From positions 3,752,001 through 3,816,000 of the forward strand of contig NZ_CP130318.1 in NCBI RefSeq assembly GCF_032268605.1: a DNA stretch of 64,000 bases. The letters are read 5' to 3'. Below the pieces are notes generated by a model. That model was not told the DNA's origin. It searched no databases and saw nothing but the letters and a program-made list of their open reading frames with translations. Each line of letters opens with the position of its first letter. Position 1 is the first letter of the stretch. Positions 62,227 to 64,000 of the stretch are shown here, piece by piece. The position numbers were made by a program, and so were the translations under genes. The DNA is from Paenibacillus aurantius (GTDB lineage Bacteria; Bacillota; Bacilli; Paenibacillales; NBRC-103111).

Positions 62227-62703
62227 GCTGTGGGATTCCGCCGGAATTTTGGGCTTGCCCTTGTCCTTGTCGAGGCAGCGGTGGCAAATGCCTTGGAAAT
62301 CCAGCCGGTGGTCCAATACCTTGAAATGGTATTCCTTCTCCAGCCGTTCCTCCAAAGGAAGCAGCCAATCTTCCATGATTTCATCGACCGCTCCGCACTG
62401 TACGCAGATCAGATGATGATGATGGTGATGAGTGCTTTCGTTGCGCAGATCGTACCGGGCCACTCCGTCTCCGAAGTTCATCTTCTCCAGCACATGAAGC
62501 TCAGTCAAAAGCTCCAGCGTGCGGTAAACGGTAGCCAGGCCAATCTCCGGTGCTTTATCTTTAACGAGCATGAAAACTTCTTCCGCGCTCAAATGGTCCT
62601 CTTCGTTCTCCAGCAGCACCCTAACCGTCGCCTCACGCTGGGGCGTAAGCTTGTAACCCTGCGACTGGAGCTGCTGCTTGATTTTTTCAATCCGGGATTC
62701 CAT
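62215..62703 (-). CDS. fur: Ferric uptake regulator family protein (Fur)
   Basis: Metal-sensing repressor. The 162-residue product has a winged helix (LTPQREATVRVLLENEEDHLSAEEVF; ATVYRTLELL), the regulatory metal site with six successive His residues (residues 88-93) and structural zinc Cys pairs CVQC and CHRC. ATG at 62703 has GGGGGAGAAGT upstream. Conserved synteny with xerD-yqzK and spoIIM identifies it as Fur proper rather than PerR or Zur. Called yqkL in early B. subtilis maps. Confidence 0.93.
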   Translation of the reverse strand: MESRIEKIKQQLQSQGYKLTPQREATVRVLLENEEDHLSAEEVFMLVKDKAPEIGLATVYRTLELLTELHVLEKMNFGDGVARYDLRNESTHHHHHHLICVQCGAVDEIMEDWLLPLEERLEKEYHFKVLDHRLDFQGICHRCLDKDKGKPKIPAESHSSTL

Positions 62704-62807
62704 ACTTCTCCCCCTAACGGCCACGCTGGTTCCCCATGGCGGTCCATCGCCATTTCCTTCATTATAGGAGGTTATCTTCCCGAAAGTCAAACCATTTCAA
62801 GGGTCTC

Positions 62808-63452
62808 TCAGCCCCCGGCGGTCACGAGCATAGGGGTAACCCAACGCATCAGCTCCGGGGACAGAAAGGCTTCGTACAAGGAAACGGCACCCGTCACCAA
62901 GACCATCGAGAAAGACAAAATCAAATAATTCATAAAGGGCGCGTAAAGGTTTCCTCTTTTTTGGATAAACCGGTTTTTGATCAGGTACAGAGAGAAGCTC
63001 ATCCCGGCTACGCTGCAGATGACGATAACCGGAATATGAATAAGGTTCTGGGGCGCGACGGATACCAGGGAGAACAGGACGCCTTTCCAGGCATACTGCC
63101 CCGCGAGATAGCCTACTGTGAAGCCGACCAGAACGCCCTTCAGAAAATCAAGAATGAAGATAAGCGGAAGCCCCACTACCGAGAGCCCCAGCAGCCAGAT
63201 CAGCAGCACCCATTTGACGTTCATGCTGAAGGACTGCCAGAACGAGTGGGCCTGGTCCCAGCTGGTCCCTTGGTCGACAACCTGAAAGAAGCTGCCCAGG
63301 TGCCTCCTGAGCTCCTGCGTCTGGTCCAGGGTCAGCGCATTAACCAGAATGGCGCCGAACACCACGCCGGTTACGAAAATAACGCCTATAAAAACATAGA
63401 GCGATAAATGCTCCTTCATGTACAACCGCATTGCCTGATTGCCGTATGGCAT
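62808..63452 (-). CDS. spoIIM: Stage II sporulation protein M
   Basis: Membrane component of the SpoIID-SpoIIM-SpoIIP peptidoglycan-degrading machine that drives engulfment, made in the mother cell. The 214-residue product has five membrane spans, with LLIWLLGLSVVGLPLIFILDFLKG and FSLVSVAPQNLIHIPVI as family signatures. GAGAGGCTGCG precedes ATG 63452. Lies directly upstream of fur, as in B. subtilis. Confidence 0.93.
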   Translation of the reverse strand: MPYGNQAMRLYMKEHLSLYVFIGVIFVTGVVFGAILVNALTLDQTQELRRHLGSFFQVVDQGTSWDQAHSFWQSFSMNVKWVLLIWLLGLSVVGLPLIFILDFLKGVLVGFTVGYLAGQYAWKGVLFSLVSVAPQNLIHIPVIVICSVAGMSFSLYLIKNRFIQKRGNLYAPFMNYLILSFSMVLVTGAVSLYEAFLSPELMRWVTPMLVTAGG

Positions 63453-63571
63453 CGCAGCCTCTCCCCTCTTGTCCCGTTAGTAACAGGATATGAGGGGCAG
63501 ACAGGCAGTATGCCAGCTTGCGTGCCGGAATAAAGAACAGGCAATCGAGCGGCTGCCGATTCAACCAACCG

Positions 63572-64000
63572 TTATCGGCTTACCTTGCCGTAACGGCCTC
63601 CGCCCCCGGCGTCAAGCCGGAGGGTGCCTTCCCTCGCCTGAACGATAAGTCCGGCTATGGCCTCCCCGGCGACTTCCGCCAGCCCTTCGCGGGAGGCTTG
63701 GTGAAGAATGGCCATTTCCGTGCCAAAGCGGTCGAGCAGCCGGTCAAACAACTTCGGTCCGAGACCCGGTATGAACTCCAGCGGCACCTGATACTGGTAG
63801 GGAGGACGAGGAATGGAGGAATCCGGCTCCTCCCGGTCGGAAATTTCCTCGATCCGGTCCATCACCCCGCGAACGATCTTGGTCGAGCCGCAGTTCAGGC
63901 AGCGTTCGACGGCCGTCCCGGCTTCGTCCAGGATAGACTCGCATTGGCCGCAGTAGGTGCGGTGGTATTTGCCGAGACGGGGGTTCAGCCCGTAATTCGC
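63572..64000 (-). CDS. Endonuclease Q family protein (PHP domain), C-terminal part only
   Basis: The frame is open at the window edge, so the N-terminus and the PHP catalytic domain lie outside. The visible 142 residues begin NYGLNPRLGKYHRTYCGQC, followed by a second CLNCGST pair forming a zinc ribbon, then GLGPKLFDRLLDRFGTEMAILHQA, a helix-hairpin-helix-like segment. These features match the family once known as TIGR00375, of which EndoQ cuts DNA at deaminated bases. Position next to spoIIM matches B. subtilis yqxK. Activity of this copy cannot be judged from the fragment. Confidence 0.8.
   Translation of the reverse strand, partial: ANYGLNPRLGKYHRTYCGQCESILDEAGTAVERCLNCGSTKIVRGVMDRIEEISDREEPDSSIPRPPYQYQVPLEFIPGLGPKLFDRLLDRFGTEMAILHQASREGLAEVAGEAIAGLIVQAREGTLRLDAGGGGRYGKVSR

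Noticed and set aside
62421-62440. Six consecutive His codons in fur, resembling a cloning tag
   Set aside because: Fur proteins naturally carry a His-rich metal site here (HHHHH before LIC); the position inside the domain shows it is native.

Overview
The window reads as one contiguous piece of chromosome from an endospore-forming, aerobic, cytochrome c-containing member of the Bacillales, most likely a Paenibacillaceae genus (Paenibacillus or a close relative). The grounds are sporulation and germination genes (spoIIAA-spoIIAB-sigF, spoVAA-spoVAB, spoIIM, dacB-spmA-spmB, dacF, ypeB, ytfJ), a ResABCDE system, Bacillus-type Shine-Dalgarno sequences with many TTG/GTG starts, a base composition richer in G+C than Bacillus subtilis, and gene order that follows B. 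subtilis over long stretches while differing in the ways noted below. No rRNA, tRNA, CRISPR array, insertion sequence or prophage was seen.

Layout. 1-9.3 kb (all minus): der (cut by the window edge), a YIEGIA membrane protein with its small partner, yphA-like, the S1-domain protein YpfD, plsC, cmk, the PilZ protein YpfA, ypeB, a 51-residue Cys-rich protein and prsW. 9.4-12.2 kb: a chromosomal primase-helicase fusion whose primase centre looks inactive, mecA and a small membrane protein. 12.4-17.6 kb is accessory: a polysaccharide-deacetylase lipoprotein, a DegT-type aminotransferase, an AraC regulator, a CPBP protease, an unknown anchored protein and a rhodanese. 17.7-19.8 kb: serA behind a T-box leader. 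19.9-26.9 kb: resE-resD-resC-resB-resA and rluB. 27-34 kb: spmB-spmA-dacB, ytfJ, a YsnF/YflT-type stress protein, ytfI and scpB-scpA. 34.1-38.9 kb: a degenerate M50-like gene, ribH, ribBA, ribE and ribD behind an FMN riboswitch. 38.9-45.6 kb: ppiB, lysA, spoVAB, spoVAA, an unknown gene, sigF, spoIIAB, spoIIAA and dacF. 45.8-56.1 kb is an insertion relative to B. subtilis: hisC, pdhABCD, an esterase, a LipL-type octanoyltransferase, pdp and a stand-alone CuA-type cupredoxin. 56.4-64 kb: two tandem purine nucleoside phosphorylases, deoB, xerD, yqzK, a divergent subtilase, fur, spoIIM and the C-terminal part of an endonuclease Q family gene.

How it fits together. Sporulation is covered at several stages: a sigma-H-type promoter in front of spoIIA, sigma-G-type promoters in front of spoVAA and ytfJ, and the cortex genes. 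Pyruvate dehydrogenase sits next to a lipoyl-relay enzyme able to modify its E2 subunit. pdp, the two PNPs and deoB form a nucleoside-salvage route to pentose phosphates. ResABC assemble cytochrome c and ResDE regulate respiration. The observations most worth following up are the primase-helicase with a degraded TOPRIM centre, a pair of long complementary arms in the 5' leader and internal spacer of the rib transcript, the divergent PNP paralogue with an Asn-to-Asp change at the base-recognition position, the M50-like protein that has lost its metal ligands, and the stand-alone CuA-site protein.
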